Assembly (NCBI RefSeq): GCF_037975245.1
Contig: NC_092579.1
Span: 2,347,001 to 2,411,000, forward strand
Source of the DNA: Apostichopus japonicus
Taxonomy: Eukaryota; Echinodermata; Holothuroidea; Aspidochirotida; Stichopodidae
Direction of reading: 5' to 3'
DNA length: 64,000 nucleotides
Translations under genes and position numbers: made by a program
The notes under the pieces: generated by a model
The model's input: the letters and a program-made list of their open reading frames with translations, nothing else
Told to the model about the DNA's origin: nothing
The model's database searches: none
Shown: positions 25,971-40,063 of the stretch, in pieces
How the letters are laid out: the number at the start of each line of letters is the position of its first letter
Numbering within the stretch: position 1 is the stretch's first letter

Positions 25971-27678
25971 TCATTGGTTCGATTGATCCGAAGAATCGTC
26001 AAATATTTCTTCCCTTTCTTCTACATTTGGCATTAGTGGCTCGGGCTTAAGTACTTCATCGATACTTTTCGCATCACTGGTACATTTTCTCACAGCATTT
26101 ATAATAATTCCGAGTCTTCTGTCAAGCGCCGCGTAATGAGCCTCATACAACACAGGTGCTATAATATCTGTTGACAAAGACTCCCTCATGACGTCACCTA
26201 ATTTATATTCATCTTTTTGTAATATTAAAAGCCTCTGGAATGTAGACTTTCGAATTCTGAGAAGAAATCATAAAAGAACTATGAAATATGAAAAAAAAAG
26301 TTTCAAAGTTACATAGCAAACTTATTTTCACATAGTAAAAAAATTGGCAATCCAACTTTATTAAATGAAACTGCTCAAAATCGTTCAATGTTAAAAGAAC
26401 AGAAAACATATTTACGCATATTAATGACTCACGAATAATTTGAAATATTTTGAATCAATTTTTGTTACCACATATCAATGAAGAAACAAAATTGGTCACC
26501 AAAGATTGACCGGTTAACATCTCTCGTCCTGATTATCTTAATAACCCTGTTTGTTTCCCAGAAAGCCATTTAGTTGACAAATTCTGATCCTTCTTAACTT
26601 TCGAGAAAGTTGAAGAAAAATTAAGAATTTCAGCCTCCACGAAATTTAAACTTTTGAGAACTTGAAGAGCAGTTCATATATAATATTTTCAATTTCAGCC
26701 GCCCATATTAGTTGAAATACTGATAATCTTTAAAAAAAAAAACTGTCAATCTCAGTTAGAAGCAACATTTTACCCTTTGATCACAATGCAATTTTCTCCT
26801 AAATATTGTTCACATTACTTTAAATGTAATAAAGCCACCTACGTTTATATATATCTAAAAATATGTATTTTGTCATCAATATACACGTGATTTAAAATTT
26901 AGAGAGTATGAATTATTGTCAGCGATGATTTATTATGATATGCAAAGTATGAAAATTATATAGATAAATATAGATAGATAGATAGATATACTTACATACA
27001 GCATTGAGTTAAAGGAACTAAGCAAGATAACTCGTCGGTTTGGTACCGTCCAAACCTATTAAGATTATAAACAACAAACAAACAATAAACCTCTCCCCGG
27101 ATCCGTCCAGAATAAGAAGGTTAAAACTATGAAGTTGCATATCACAAATACCCGCCATGAACAATATTTATATATGGGCTACAAAATAACGTTTTCAGGA
27201 GTGTTATAGCTCAGTGGTTAACGCCGGTGCCTGCCTTTCAATCATAAGGTCCCGAGTTCGAGTCACTCCAAGATTAATGTATGTCGTCCAGTTACAGAGT
27301 TGTTGACAATTGACAAGTCATAATCATGGACGTTAAATATGAATCTAAGAGACTAACTTCGGTCAGCTTACGGCTTTGATAAGCCAATGATGGCTTCTTT
27401 GCAAGTTCCTGCTTGCAGGAGGATTTAACATATATACATTTAAACTTTAAAAGCCATAATGTCCTTTTTTTTCTTTGTTTGTTTGTGTCAAATTTTTAAA
27501 AGTTATAGTTATCAACTTACCCTCGACCGTGATCAAAGTTGAAAATGGTTGAATAATTGCCAAAATATTTGAATACATAGTAGCTGTGTCGGTCCATATT
27601 ACCTGAGAGAGAGAAATGAAATTCCTTATAACACACTCGATTAAAATAAAGAGATCCTCGTAATAATAATAATAATAG

Positions 27679-27709
<31 letters not shown>

Positions 27710-27891
27710 ACGTTCCCTTAATCTGCCTTGTTGGGTTTTCCCCTTCTTCTCCTTCTCCTTCCCCTCTTTTGCCCTTTTTTTATTGAAGGTGGAGAGGGTG
27801 CAGGTGTAGAGGGAAGTTAGAGTGCAAAACTGAGTTAACAAGTATGCACACTTATAGGTATGCAAATATTTTCAAACATATATATATATAA

Positions 27892-27950
<59 letters not shown>

Positions 27951-28014
27951 ATATATATATACATATATATTAAACATATATATATATATATAAAACATAT
28001 ATATATATATATAA

Positions 28015-28051
<37 letters not shown>

Positions 28052-31000
28052 TTAATTAATTCATGCTCACCCATCAGAAAATCAAAGATAGCTAAATCTA
28101 TAATGTCTAACATTCGTCTCCCTGTGCTATATACTGTCTGCTTCATAACGACTTCTTTGCAGTACATGGGGTTGTCCTCCCACCTGGCAAAGAAAATAGA
28201 CAAAAGAATTGTAAGGCCCCGTCCGAAACTGACCCTATGGAAACCCCTTATCTGTTACAATACTATGAGCACGTGATAAAGATCATGGTAGGATTGACTC
28301 GATGTAATATTTTTTCAGGAATCAATTGCAATAAACAGAAATGAAAGCTTTTCTCAGCCAACGAGGTCGGAGAACTTTGTAAAAAAAAAAAACTTAGGCA
28401 ACACAATTTGTTTTCTCGTGAATTAATTACTACGCAAAATTGCCATCGTTCTGGACTACAAGTCAGTTAGTTCTTGTTACAACATTTATGAGTTCAAACA
28501 AAAGAACTATAATGTAATCAAATGTAAAAAAAAAACACAAATGTAAAAGGAAAATAATGAAGTAAAAATGGGTGATGATATACCATAAATAAATTATTTT
28601 CATTCCAATATTTTCACTGATGATAATTTCTGTTACAACACATCGCCCATTTGCTTTGATTCCTAGAATGGAGTGCGAGCAAATCAAGGACTCTCTCAAA
28701 TTTTGATATTAATTATATTTGTTATGTAATAGAGTTTGTTTGGGGGAGACGGGGTTGTAGGAGAGTAAAATGGAGAAATGACCTTTCGCAGAGACTATAC
28801 TTGTCCAAGTTGTAGCTATACACTGCCCAACCCCCGCTCTTTGGCCTGACGTGGAGAGGGCACATCCCTATCCTTTCGCTACCCCGCCCCCTCCCCGCCC
28901 ACATCCCTCTCAAATTCTTAAAGAAGGAATTTAGTATGAGAATCTTTGAAACTCACGCGGCTTTTGATCTTTTGCTGTAAGACCTTTTAAAAGGATGGTC
29001 AAATGATTTTCTCTTGGCGCCATTCATTAGTGGAAGGTAGGCACCAATGCTGCTCTCTATGAGGTCTGGATTACCACACACAGGTGTTCGAGAGATGCCG
29101 CAATACTGAGAACAATCGGTCATAAAACAAAGGTTGTTGGCTGAAAAATAATTAAATTAAATCTCCATTAAATAATAATCCAACGTTAATGGATTAAAAG
29201 GGGCAGTAATTATAAATTGTTTTGGAATTGCATGGATATCAGCTTTAGTCGAATGAATGATTTGAACTGCAAGAATGTTAATTAAACCACATAATATACT
29301 TTAATCGCGAAAACAATGGGATTTGATAATTTTCCATTAATAATTAACCGTAATCGGGGAAACAATAGTGACCAAAGAACCTAAGCCCCGAATGCATAGC
29401 GAGTAGAACGAAAACAGTATAACAGTATACGCTATCATACAGTAACTGTTCTAAGGAGGCCAGGAAGCAATACGCAATATATCTGGAAAGTGGTCGGATA
29501 TAATAGTTTTCATTCCATCAAAGAAAAAGTTGATTGAAATCAATAGACGGGACAAATCTTTCAGAATTCAGCTTAATAAGTCTGACTTAATCATTCTCAA
29601 CTTTTTGGCAGTCTGATATTACTATATATAGAGTTAGCATGGTCTGATTGACAGTCTGATATTACTATATATAGGGTCAGCATGGCCTGATATTGACAGT
29701 CTGATATATTACTATATATAGAGTTAGCATGGTCTAATGACAGTCTGATATTACTATGGGCAGATCCACTGACCACAAGTTCAGCAAAATGACATCCGAC
29801 CACTGTTTCTTACGTATAGCTTACGATGCATAAATAGGCCCATACCCGATGTCGCCCACCACCCCCCCCCCCATCCCCACCCCCAACGCATTCCCTTCAT
29901 GTGCCCTGTGTCGTCGAGTGTCATGTGGATACATCTTTGACCGGGTCAAGCTCGAAATTGTTATTCTGTGTGCATGACAGTCGTATTATTGAAATAAACC
30001 AAAGACTCCGACATGCCGAGTAGTCCCGAGTAGTCCAGACATGCCGAGTAGTCCCGCGTAGTCCCGACATGCCGAGTAGTCCCGTAGGTCGGCATGTACA
30101 GGGAGGGATACTTGCAGTATCTGGGAATGAGACATGAAGGAGGGTCGCTAAAGATTTACCTGAAGAAAGGGAGAGAGAATAATGATTACTCACCGGGAGA
30201 GATGAAAAACGTTTTGTTTAATGCACGAGATGATACACGTCGGATGTCAAATGTCATGTTGAGGATGCGGCCAGTCACGGGTGGCGCTCGTCTAAAATCC
30301 AAAATTCTGAAACGACATAAGACATGTCATGGGTGCGATTTATGGTCATCGTTTTGTGTTATAATAAATCGTTAGAAATGAGAACTGTGAGTAGATTTTT
30401 CGGAACAAGTTACCTCTTATGAAAGTAATTTTGTTTTATATACCTAAGCTTACTTTAATTTCCTGAATTCATGAAAATTATTTGGGACCTACAGGGGACT
30501 AGGTTCAACAGGTGGCCGGAACCAAGTAGCACAAGCCCTGCCCTAAACAAAGAGTACGATAAAAAAAAAATTTAAAAATCAAATCCCTCCATACCTGTCT
30601 AGATGAAAGGCCGCAATCTCTGCTGTATGTCTCTCAATATCAGCGAAATAATAATGATCTGGCAATGTCTCGTATTCTCTAGGAACTCTATTTAAGTTAA
30701 CAAGAAAAAGAAAATAAACTTAAGAACAATCAAACAACACGAGAACGTAGAACAACAAATAATTAACTATATATATTTATATATTTACATATTATGAAGA
30801 AAATCCACGTGTACTCCAAAAGAAATATTATTAGAAAAATGCAGAGAAATCAGATATGACCCATAATTGACAAATAAGAAATATTGTTTTAGAAAATACA
30901 TATTGGAATTTTCGGCCCCCTGGGACCTTCGTCAGCAAAACTTGGCAGTCGAATAAAAAATTCCAAATTGTGCAACAATGAAAGTATGCCGATAGATAAG

Positions 31001-33621
31001 TGTAAGTGGCATTGATGGAATGAGAACGAAATAAACCATGACTATACAGGAAGCGGATTAAGGAACAAGGAACATATTACATATGGTTGTGCCAAGTATT
31101 GCTGACGTGTAACACTTATGCATCGTTCGGTGTTGAATATGTTGTTCTCTGTTTTCGTCAGTCTAAGTTTGAAGAAGAACCTGTCATAGAATCGGAACGC
31201 CATTCCCTTTACCTTTTACATCCAACATTAGGGGCGGATCAATCCTTTAAAATGGAGGGGTGTGGTCTTTCGGTTTTTGAAGCCGACATCCATTTTAGGA
31301 TCTCTGGGTTTCCTTTCTTCCTTCCCCCCGAAAAAAAAGTCAAAATTGAGCGTGAAATGTCGAAATCTGAGGCATAATTAAACTTTAATTTATAGAGGGT
31401 TTCATAGAGGCTATATAGGGACCCCCACCCCCCCCCCCCACCCCCTCCGGAATTTTACTTGCCTCTCCTCCTCTTTTCCTATCTTCATCAGCTAAAACTG
31501 GGTATTTACGAGACTCATATAAATTACAATAGGAGTAGATGATTTCTCTACCGAAATTGTTTTTGCTGTACTAGCATAAGCTTGGCGACAACATCTACCA
31601 ACGTTTTCGAAATCAAATTTTCGGGCGATCGCCGTGCTACACCTTTGTATTCTTTTTGAGGTAGCTAAGGAGTCAGGGTGGATACTGTTATGGTTTGGTG
31701 GTTGGAATTATTTCCTTGTAACTTATATCTCCGAATTAGATGGAGAAATTGGATATTCAAACTTTTAGGAATTTTTCATCATCATGCATTCTCAAATATA
31801 ATTTATCAAATATAAACATAAAGTACATACAATAGGCCTAAATGCAATGGCGCACACTTCCTGGACACATCATTTATTATTTTATTCCTGAAATGAGGTC
31901 AGAAAATATGATAATATCGTAACTTGCAATTTTCAAAACAGCCAAATAAAAAGGGCAAGAAAAGCATAAAGATCGATTTATATAAGTGTTAGACCTTCAA
32001 ATATAATCTTACCCTGAACAATAAAGCACACAACCTGCTTTGAACTTAACTTTGTTTCATGACGATAAGCCCAAATCGGTTGATGTCATATATCATACAG
32101 TTCGAGAATATTTTGCTTGTCCGATAATTTCACGTTTAAATAATAAACTGTAGGATGGTTGATGCAACTTAATATTAGGATAAAATAATAAAACTTTTCC
32201 CCAGCAGGATCACGAGAGCGTGGTGGCCAATTTGCTAGGGCGTCGGACTCGCGATCCAAGGATTGCTGGTTCGAATCATGCCTAGTTCATTGCGTTGTGT
32301 CCTTGGGCAAGATGCTTTATCTCACTTGCCTCTCTCCACCCAGGGGTTAAATGGGTACCTGTGAGATAACTCGTCATTGGGCGCAGTATATAACTGCTGC
32401 CGATATGGAGGGATTGTCTCTGGGACAGGTTATGGTGTAAAGCGCTATATCAAAATCAAATATTATTATTACTATTATTGTTAAAATGATACGCGCAGTT
32501 TATATTGTTTCATTTGACTACATACCTCCATGGCTTCATAATGGCGGTTGACTGGTCCTCAAATGTAAAAAATAGCTTTACTTGCGTGCCACCACTTTTC
32601 TCTTCTGTGATTATAAGAAAACAACATCATATCATAGGAAAACAAAATCATTCATATTTCCATTTAATAATTTAAATTCTTAAACATTCTTATATTTGAT
32701 TACCATACACATACCCTAACCTATATATGGCCTTAAGACTTTTTTTTTTTTTGGGGGGGGGGGCTAATTTTTTAACTTTTTAAAGTGATTATACTTGTTG
32801 TTTGGTCACTTGTGTCTGAATGTACTGTTGAAGGACCAGGATTTCAAAAAAAAAAAAAAAAGTTTGTAATACTTATCAAAATAATATGATATATTACTGT
32901 ATAATTTTCGCTATCGATTATATTTATATACGTAGATATATATTTTTTTGGTAAAGCTTATTTTCCTTACTAGCTGAGACGATTGGTGCTTGCCCAAGAT
33001 ACTTCATAAGTGGTTCGATGACGTCACTATCATTGTATGGGTATAGCTCGTACCTGTTTATGCCTTTGAAAAACCTTTCAAAGATTTCGTTATGCTCCGA
33101 CCTGGTAAAAACGAAAATGGATAGGTGCGTTACAAATTCATCCATCACATTGCCAATTACGATATTCATTTGGAAGAAATCAGTTTGATTGATTTTTTTA
33201 TATTAAAATGAAGTCGTGTAATTATCTTTACGATCAAACGCAGGTATTTTAACGACCCTGTTTTAAAAATGCAGAGTTGATCAGGCACGCAATTACCAAT
33301 GACTAATCATTCATATTTGGTATACGTAAAAATGAATAACGTTTAAAGAAAACATGCTGTAATAAACCTGGATCAGTTGCACACCAGACGCTTAAATCAT
33401 CACAAAAGACACGTTCCTCGGAGTGATACTTTCCTAAAGATTTGGACGAATATATTACGAATATATATAAAATTCCGAAGAACGTTGATCTACACACTCC
33501 AAAAAAAAAATGATGCAGGAATCCTTGCAAAATATGCATCCAACTAACCAATTATGGGTAAAAAAGGTCAAAAAATAAACAAAAGAACGAATTCGTAACC
33601 AATTTAATTGTCAAAACATTA

Positions 33622-33669
<48 letters not shown>

Positions 33670-33673
33670 CATA

Positions 33674-33712
<39 letters not shown>

Positions 33713-36256
33713 TGTGTGTGTTGTGGGGGGGGGGGGGGCACTGTTTGAGCTGTTCTATTCTGGTCGCTGTCTGCTGTATTTCAAAGCAAATTTCTATTTA
33801 TGTTATGCTCTTTCGTGCATGATAAGAATTCTATGTAAAACTATTTTTCTTTTCTTTTTGGTTTAAAGTAGTACACTGATAAGCTAATTAAGATAAAAAA
33901 TAAGGGAGTGTAATATAACTCTATTCATTGGTTCCTATCTTATTGCCAAAACGCAGTTAGAACGGTGTTGACACGCCTGTAATTAGTTTCTACAGTGGTA
34001 TCTACCAATTACGGTTGGTTGAACAAATTCCTTTGTTGGAGATAATTAAACTGCATGAAATAACCAACTTTATGATATAGCTTGTTATGAATGTTTTTAC
34101 ACTATACCCATGGGACAACCACCATAAATACTCTATCTACATAGCATATATGTTAATGTGTGTTAGGTTAAAGAAGTGTTTACAACCGATAAGAAATGGA
34201 ACCCTTTCCTTCAATGTTCACTACATGTGGTTACTCTGTTAAAGTTACTTTGTTGAGTCATACTTCATAACGGTTATCCCACTAGTTACCAAGCACACTC
34301 AACTAATTAGCTTTGCTGAAACAAAAGAGGCAATCTATGTAACAATGTAACTCCTTCTCAGTCATCACCTCACTGACTCCACTATGCCATAACGACATAC
34401 ATAACTAGCTTTTCTATTTAAATCTTACTTGAAATGGTGGCATAAATGTCGAAAAATGTGCAACTTTCAACTTTGTTTTTTCTCCAAGATATTTTCCGTT
34501 GGGATCCCAATAAACCTCGCCCATAATATGAATATTTAAACACTAAGAACGTCGTTGACAAATACGTAATACAACACCATGCTTGATTTGTGTACAGTCT
34601 ATATGGCAGTTGTACCGGGGAGTTCCATAACAACTCCTTGGTTTTACCAACGCAAAGTCTTGAATCTATTTTTAGCAACGGCTCATAACTAAACCTGCAT
34701 CTCTGATTGGTTGAATTCAAACTAGTGGGTTTGGGGAACTGTATGCGATTAACTTTAAATGCGGAATTTGTCGTGGACACTTTTCTCATTATCTGCAAAT
34801 ATCCTTAATTGCTCGCCAATCAACGATGTTGGCAGGGAAAACTTGGCTTATATCTTAGTTTGCTGTTTTGTGATTGATATATGTAAAACACTCGATGGAC
34901 ATGTCAAAAAAGTAGAAAACGGCGACCAAACGCAAAATGCTGCTTTAACATCCATTGTCGCCTTCAAACAGCCCTCCCCTCTCCCCACCCCCCCCCCCCT
35001 CAACTTCACCCTCGCTTCAGCTAACGTAGGCTAGACACCTCTAGGGCAACGCACCACGTGACAGCAGCTGATGAATACTATCGGATTGAAGATACCTATA
35101 TTACTGTCCCCAATCCCCCTCCCTTCCCCACCCCAACGGCTGTTAAAAGTCAACAACCCCTACCTCCCCCCCCCCCCTGCCATGCAGGAATAACAATGCA
35201 TCTCATTTCATAATACTGTACATTCTGATCTATACCTGCCATCGTAGCACAGACGATTTTAAATATTTGCCATTACTAGTGGAGGTTTCATTCCCAAGAC
35301 ACTGGTATAAAGACTTATGATACTTCCCAGAAGGAACCAACTTTATGAAACAACAGACACAATAATGGAAGTGTTTATCGACCTTGTTTGTGTATTTGTT
35401 TAGCACCGTATGCCCAGTGTACTACTGATTGCCAAGATTCAAAGAGGTTCTAAATATTTACTAAAGTGTACGTAACTATATACAGTAGCCTACGTATGGA
35501 CATATATGCACTACCTTATACTGTGTATAATATCAAAGGTTAACATATAACATGTTGTAGGCTATATTATGTTCTTTTATCTTGAAGCTTAAAGCATTAA
35601 GCCTATACCTATAGGCCTATGGTAAACTTAACAATCTCCACACGAACCGAGATTACTTGGAAGTTCACTATATATTAGCGACAGAGCTCTCAATGGAAAG
35701 TTTTCGTAATTGGAACCACAATACATCACAGCGAACCAGCCCGACATGAGAATATCTATGTTTGTTAATTGCTATGTGAACTAGCTATAACAGTATTTAT
35801 ATATTCTAGCTATAAATCGTTAATAAATACAAAAATCCAGTCCGATATATGTAGACATATATATACTTACGGGTTCTCAAAAAGATGTAATCTATCATTC
35901 TCTAACAATGTTTTCGGAACCTTGTTTAGGCTTTGGAAATCTCTAAATAATGCCTCAAATTTCGACCTGTTCTTCACTTCGACGTATGTATAATTGGGAT
36001 GTTTACGCGGTACTATATAAATTGTGCTTTCCTTGGGTAAACCTTTAAGTCCAGGCTTAGACTTTGCCGAAATGTCCCGGTCACGTAAAAGCGATAAGTT
36101 AAGTGGTGGCTGCATGTAGTTAATGCCCCAGTGTACAGGGACCCTGTCGTCTGGTTTATGTGTTGAATTCCCATATCGAATAGCCACCAGAATAGAACAT
36201 AACCATATGAGGAGTATAAGTAGACCTATGGTTATCCAACGTTGTCTTAGCTTCAT
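25971..36256 (-). CDS. FAM20C: FAM20C-like secretory-pathway protein kinase, copy B (complete, 10 coding exons)
   Basis: Exons, 5' to 3': 36256-35871, 33101-32971, 32604-32526, 30687-30595, 30306-30194, 29140-28957, 28183-28071, 27602-27521, 27055-26996, 26256-25971; 1,527 nt, 508 codons plus stop. Exons 2-9 are 131, 79, 93, 113, 184, 113, 82 and 60 nt, identical to copy A, so the genes are tandem duplicates. Residues 7-26 form the membrane anchor; the stem has N-glycosylation sequons NST, NLS, NYT and NRS. Kinase elements: INRYELY, KSGGT, MKPW, E217 of [16 protein letters not shown], the Cys block (272, 277, 281, 289), MYC, catalytic D370 of NMDRH, D390 of FDHGRG, TQCC. The catalytic residues remain, so activity is predicted. 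Two family-invariant positions differ: Thr220 for Asn in RHNAE, and Ser297 for Gly in the IEGS turn. Start chosen at MKLRQRW, shared with copy A; an in-frame ATG 69 nt upstream exists. Confidence 0.93.
27198..27430 (+). mobile_element. tRNA-headed SINE, FAM20 B intron 8
   Basis: The head ggagtgttatagctcagtgg carries box A, gagttcgagtcactcc carries box B and closes the acceptor stem. A body of about 165 bp follows and ends cctgcttgcagga, then an AT-rich tail. The body recurs in inverse orientation at 12797-12970. These are the features of a tRNA-derived SINE; no named family is claimed. Confidence 0.8.
27661..27710. repeat. (TAA)n microsatellite
   Basis: TAA units with two single-base interruptions, in FAM20 B intron 7, about 60 bp upstream of the acceptor of exon 8 (27602). 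Confidence 0.9.
27876..28048. repeat. (TA)n tract with aaacata interruptions next to exon 7 of FAM20 B
   Basis: TA runs broken by recurring aaacatatata. The tract ends about 22 bp from the splice donor of exon 7 (28070) and fills much of intron 7. Confidence 0.93.
29628..29760. repeat. Short tandem repeat, about 2-3 units of about 60 bp
   Basis: Repeated agtctgatattactatatata, then agagttagcatggtctgat. Located in FAM20 B intron 5 (29141-30193). Confidence 0.75.
30008..30092. repeat. Short tandem repeat based on cgacatgccgagtagtcc
   Basis: Three to four irregular copies of catgccgagtagtcccg, separated by extra gtagtccc words, in FAM20 B intron 5 about 100 bp from the exon 5 donor. Confidence 0.8.
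32214..32482 (+). mobile_element. tRNA-headed SINE with (ATT)n tail, FAM20 B intron 3
   Basis: A tRNA-like head (gagagcgtggtggcc, then box B ggttcgaatcatgcc) is followed by a body containing tgtccttgggcaagatgc, a word seen in many invertebrate SINE bodies. The tail is attattattactattatt. Family differs from the 27198 SINE. Confidence 0.75.
33624..33738. repeat. (TA)n, (GT)n and poly-G compound microsatellite
   Basis: Two TA runs separated by gcataatatg, then gtgtgtg and a G run of about 14, in FAM20 B intron 1 (33102-35870). The rest of that intron shows C runs near 34988 and 35168 but no exon; a 126-codon minus-strand ORF at 34418-34798 has no recognisable motif. Confidence 0.9.
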
Positions 36257-39114
36257 ATTTAATACAACGATACTTGTACACAACCGACTGTAGTAAGGTA
36301 CTTCAAAACACGGGAATGAAAACACGGGATTGCCTGCCTGCCTGACTGTGTGTCTGTCAGCACACTGGACTTATTGTATAGGCTATACCCCAGCTTGATT
36401 CCACACCGCTACAATACAAAGTTTGTTTAACCGGTTAACACGGTAAGGCTTCATACAGTATGCCTTACAAAAGGTTACACCAATACACCAATATTTCAAC
36501 TTTCAGCAAACTTCATGCTTCATAGAGTTTTAGAATCTAATTCGAGATCAACAGAGTATTATGAAGGTCATTGTGTTGACGACGTGAACACATATATAGC
36601 GGATATTGCAACGTCATAGTTGAATATGGATGCATATCAAATTATGGAAAACGTATACCACGTAACATAACACCCCCCACAAAAACAGCGAATGATTCGA
36701 TATGAAGTGAAGGGTTGTTGGTTATTGAAAAGATCGATGCGAGATAGCTAATAATAATCTAGTTATCAGGGCCCGTAGCCCGAGATTAAATTGGGAGAGG
36801 GGGGGGGGCACAATATTGACCCTGTTGTTCGAACTGGGGAGTGGTCAAAGGACGAGGGTGTTCTCTTGTGAAATTATTCTTTGGGAAAAATGTCTAAGAT
36901 GTAAGATGGCATTAGTGACATCATTTCATCGTTATTTGTGTTGCACATTTAAGTAGGCCTATTCATGTTAAGCGTGTGTCATCAAAATAATGTAAGCCAT
37001 GTGGAAGAAATAAAAAAAAACATTGTCCATGCCCCCCCCCCTTCCCCCGTGGCTACATGTATATAATAATCATAAGCAACGAAATGTTAGCAATGTTAAA
37101 ACACTTCACATATAATATTTTATAATGTAATTTATACTACCCATTAAAGCTCGTTCGGATTCAAAAGTTCATTTTCGTTACTTTTCCGTCATGTATGATT
37201 TACGAAATTGGTCAGTTTTGACAGCGAGCTTTTCCAATCCATGCTCTGGTCAAACAAGCAAATAGATTTTCACATCACGTAAATATCAAATATGTAATCA
37301 TCTTTGTTCCAAACGGACGCTCGGATTGATTACATTAATAAGATCATTAATAATACTTAGTAATAACCTATTCGTAGCAGCAAATCAACGCACTTAACTG
37401 GAAAAGAAAAGGCAAGAAAACAATGTCCATAATTTGACTACTCGGCTGTCATGTAATGTATTCGCCTTATAACGTCCATCGTTAAATAAAGACCATTGTT
37501 TAGCGGTCAGTATTGTTTCCATGCATATGATGCCAGGTACATGCTTATTGTTTGCTCTAAACAATGTCCTATTGTTCGCCAGTGGTCATAAGGTCAATAG
37601 GTTATTGTTGTTGATTTGAAATCAATGAAGGTCAAATAAATATGAAAATATAATTTACAGCATCCTGTAGCTGTCGTTTGGTTTGACATTCGTACCTCGC
37701 GATCCACATTTGACATCTGTGACGTCAGAGATAAGGTGTACGTGCTAATTATCACTCGAGTTTTACTTCAACGTTAGATTGCCTGTTGAATATCACTAGA
37801 ACTATGACTCTGGGGAGAACTTGGAGCGGAAGAAGTTAGGGGCTTCAAAGAAATTCCAAGGAAAACTCACATGTTAACATTTCACTTTGTGCTTGAAAAT
37901 CGCTATGCATGAGAGAACAAGAAATATCTGAAAATGCTGCAGTTTCCGAGGGCTTCGACCCCCCCCCCTCCCCAACACCCTCTTGGATGACCAACGCACC
38001 GAGATCAAAGCTCCCCACACACACCCCAACAGCACCACCATCAATACGGTACTCTATTACGCCCTTGTGAATATACATTATTATTGCCAAAGTTTCATTT
38101 AAACAAATCTACAGCTCGAATGACAAAACCTTTGATAATGTGTAAAATGTTGTGTAGAAAAGTAGGCCTATATTTGAGGCAACCCGTTTACGTACAAATT
38201 AGTACGCATTTGACTTAGTGTAATATAACATACCATCAAGCATTGAACCTGATGACATGCGATCGGGTGGAAAGGGGAAATGTTGGTGTAGTCTATAAGT
38301 TTGTAGCTATATGAACGCATATCATATTTCACCTGTATAGGCTATATATAGTTATGAATATCCCAATCAAGTACGCCTGAATAGGTCATATATATACACC
38401 TAATAATTCCTACAGCGGGCTCCGATATTGAACCCATTGTTTTGGGATTTCAGTTCGTGGCGTCACCTACCAGCATATTAGTGTAGTCAATATTGCTACA
38501 ATAACGGATGTTATTATAACCTCACACACACACATATATATAGCACTATACCTTGGATCGCTATGACTGTATACGGAAACGAATATGAACCCGTCAGTCA
38601 ATACAACCAACAGTTTTTACTAAACTTTATATCAATTAAGCCACTAAATCTTTACAAATACTTGGATACCCCTCATTCTAACTTAAAGATTTAGCTAATA
38701 AACATAATTGGGATAATACTCCCAATTCAAACAAGTTGAAATCCTATTTTATACAGCTTGGAAGAATTTGAACTTTTAGTTTTACATTTAAAAACGTACG
38801 ATTCGACCTAATTCCATCGTTCGTGGTGTGTTATTGGTTAACTATTATTTAAAAATTATCAGGGATCTATTCTTTCCTTTTAAGACTTTTAAAAGAGTTC
38901 ACACTGACAGTTTATAAACAGCTCCAAGATATCGTCTGAATGATAAAAAACAAAACTTCATGTAAATATGACAACAAACATAAGTTGCTGCCGAGATGTT
39001 AAAATCTCTCTGCAAAATTGTATCCATATGTTTGGAAGAAAATGTTTAATTTATCAAAGACAAACATACTTTTTAAGAAACGTTGCCCAGGAAAGAACCT
39101 GGGAACGAAAACCA

Positions 39115-39260
39115 AACTACCGAACGACTGATCCACTCTCAACCCCAGTCCCCTTGCATCGAGACTGTGACTGTGACTGTGTGATCATCGTCGGGTGTGC
39201 ATCACCATTCCCCTCGAAAGGGAACAGATACTACACATGATCTTAGCCAAAAGGCCAAAA
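39115..39260 (-). pseudogene. U2 snRNA-derived pseudogene with internal deletion
   Basis: On the minus strand, 39256-39222 reads GGCCTTTTGGCTAAGATCAT followed by GTGTAGTATCTGTTC. This matches U2 snRNA nucleotides of about 12-46 with about two differences and includes the branch-site-pairing GTAGTA. After a cctttcgaggg hairpin, GGAATGGTGATGCACACCC resembles the U2 3' end GGAACGGTGCACCC. The Sm site and stem-loops between are absent, so it is not a functional U2. A (gtcaca)n stretch follows. It may be a lone retropseudogene or a member of an snRNA-derived repeat family. Confidence 0.7.
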
Positions 39261-40063
39261 GGTTTATCAAAGATAAACATTCATCGATATTCTGCAGAGA
39301 GTCAACTGGTACAGAAATGATTTGAATTGCCAAGAACGTGTAGAAGAGTAAGCACTGCTGCCTTTATTGATACATCATGAATGGAGTAATCAATTCACAA
39401 ATATGTATGTATCCTCTGTGTGTGTGTCTGTCTTTCTCTCAAGATCTATTTCTAGACCGTATAGGAGCCTACAAGAGTGAAAACCTTTCAGCAATACCAA
39501 ATCGTTGCCGTGTTCCTTTTTCACGTTTCCCTACATATGAACACACTGTCGTTGGTCATGATATCCTAGTCTCTTACCAGCATATTGGTTTAGTCTTTAA
39601 TGAATATTCATTCGTCCATGTGGTAAGTTTATTGTTTTCAGATGACTCTTGTTAAAATACCATCCAAAAATATAACTACGGTAATATGTTGCTGTTGTTG
39701 TTTTAATAAAGGATTTGTTATAATAATCTTACTATAGTAAAACTATTACAGGTGTTGGAAGCAGAATGTCGATTGTATCGTTATTTTCTGTACTCTTCAA
39801 GGTGATCGATCTATCAATTATGACAAAAATGAAGGTTTCCTCTTTAAAGGCAACTTATCTAATGGTGTCATATTTCATCGATTACGAGATTGTTTTTTGA
39901 TGTTACAAAGGAACAGTTTGTTTTCGTTGTGTTTAAGTCGTATATTGAGTCCTTACTAGTGCAAATGTGTACTAGCATAATGCATATCTGTATACTCGTG
40001 TATTCATCGTCGTTGATTTGTACTCGGCATACTCGGAATGTGTTGAATATCAGCTATAGTACA

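Noticed and set aside
34418..34798. Minus-strand ORF of 126 codons in FAM20 B intron 1
   Set aside because: No motif or homology recognised; does not join the FAM20 exons in phase.
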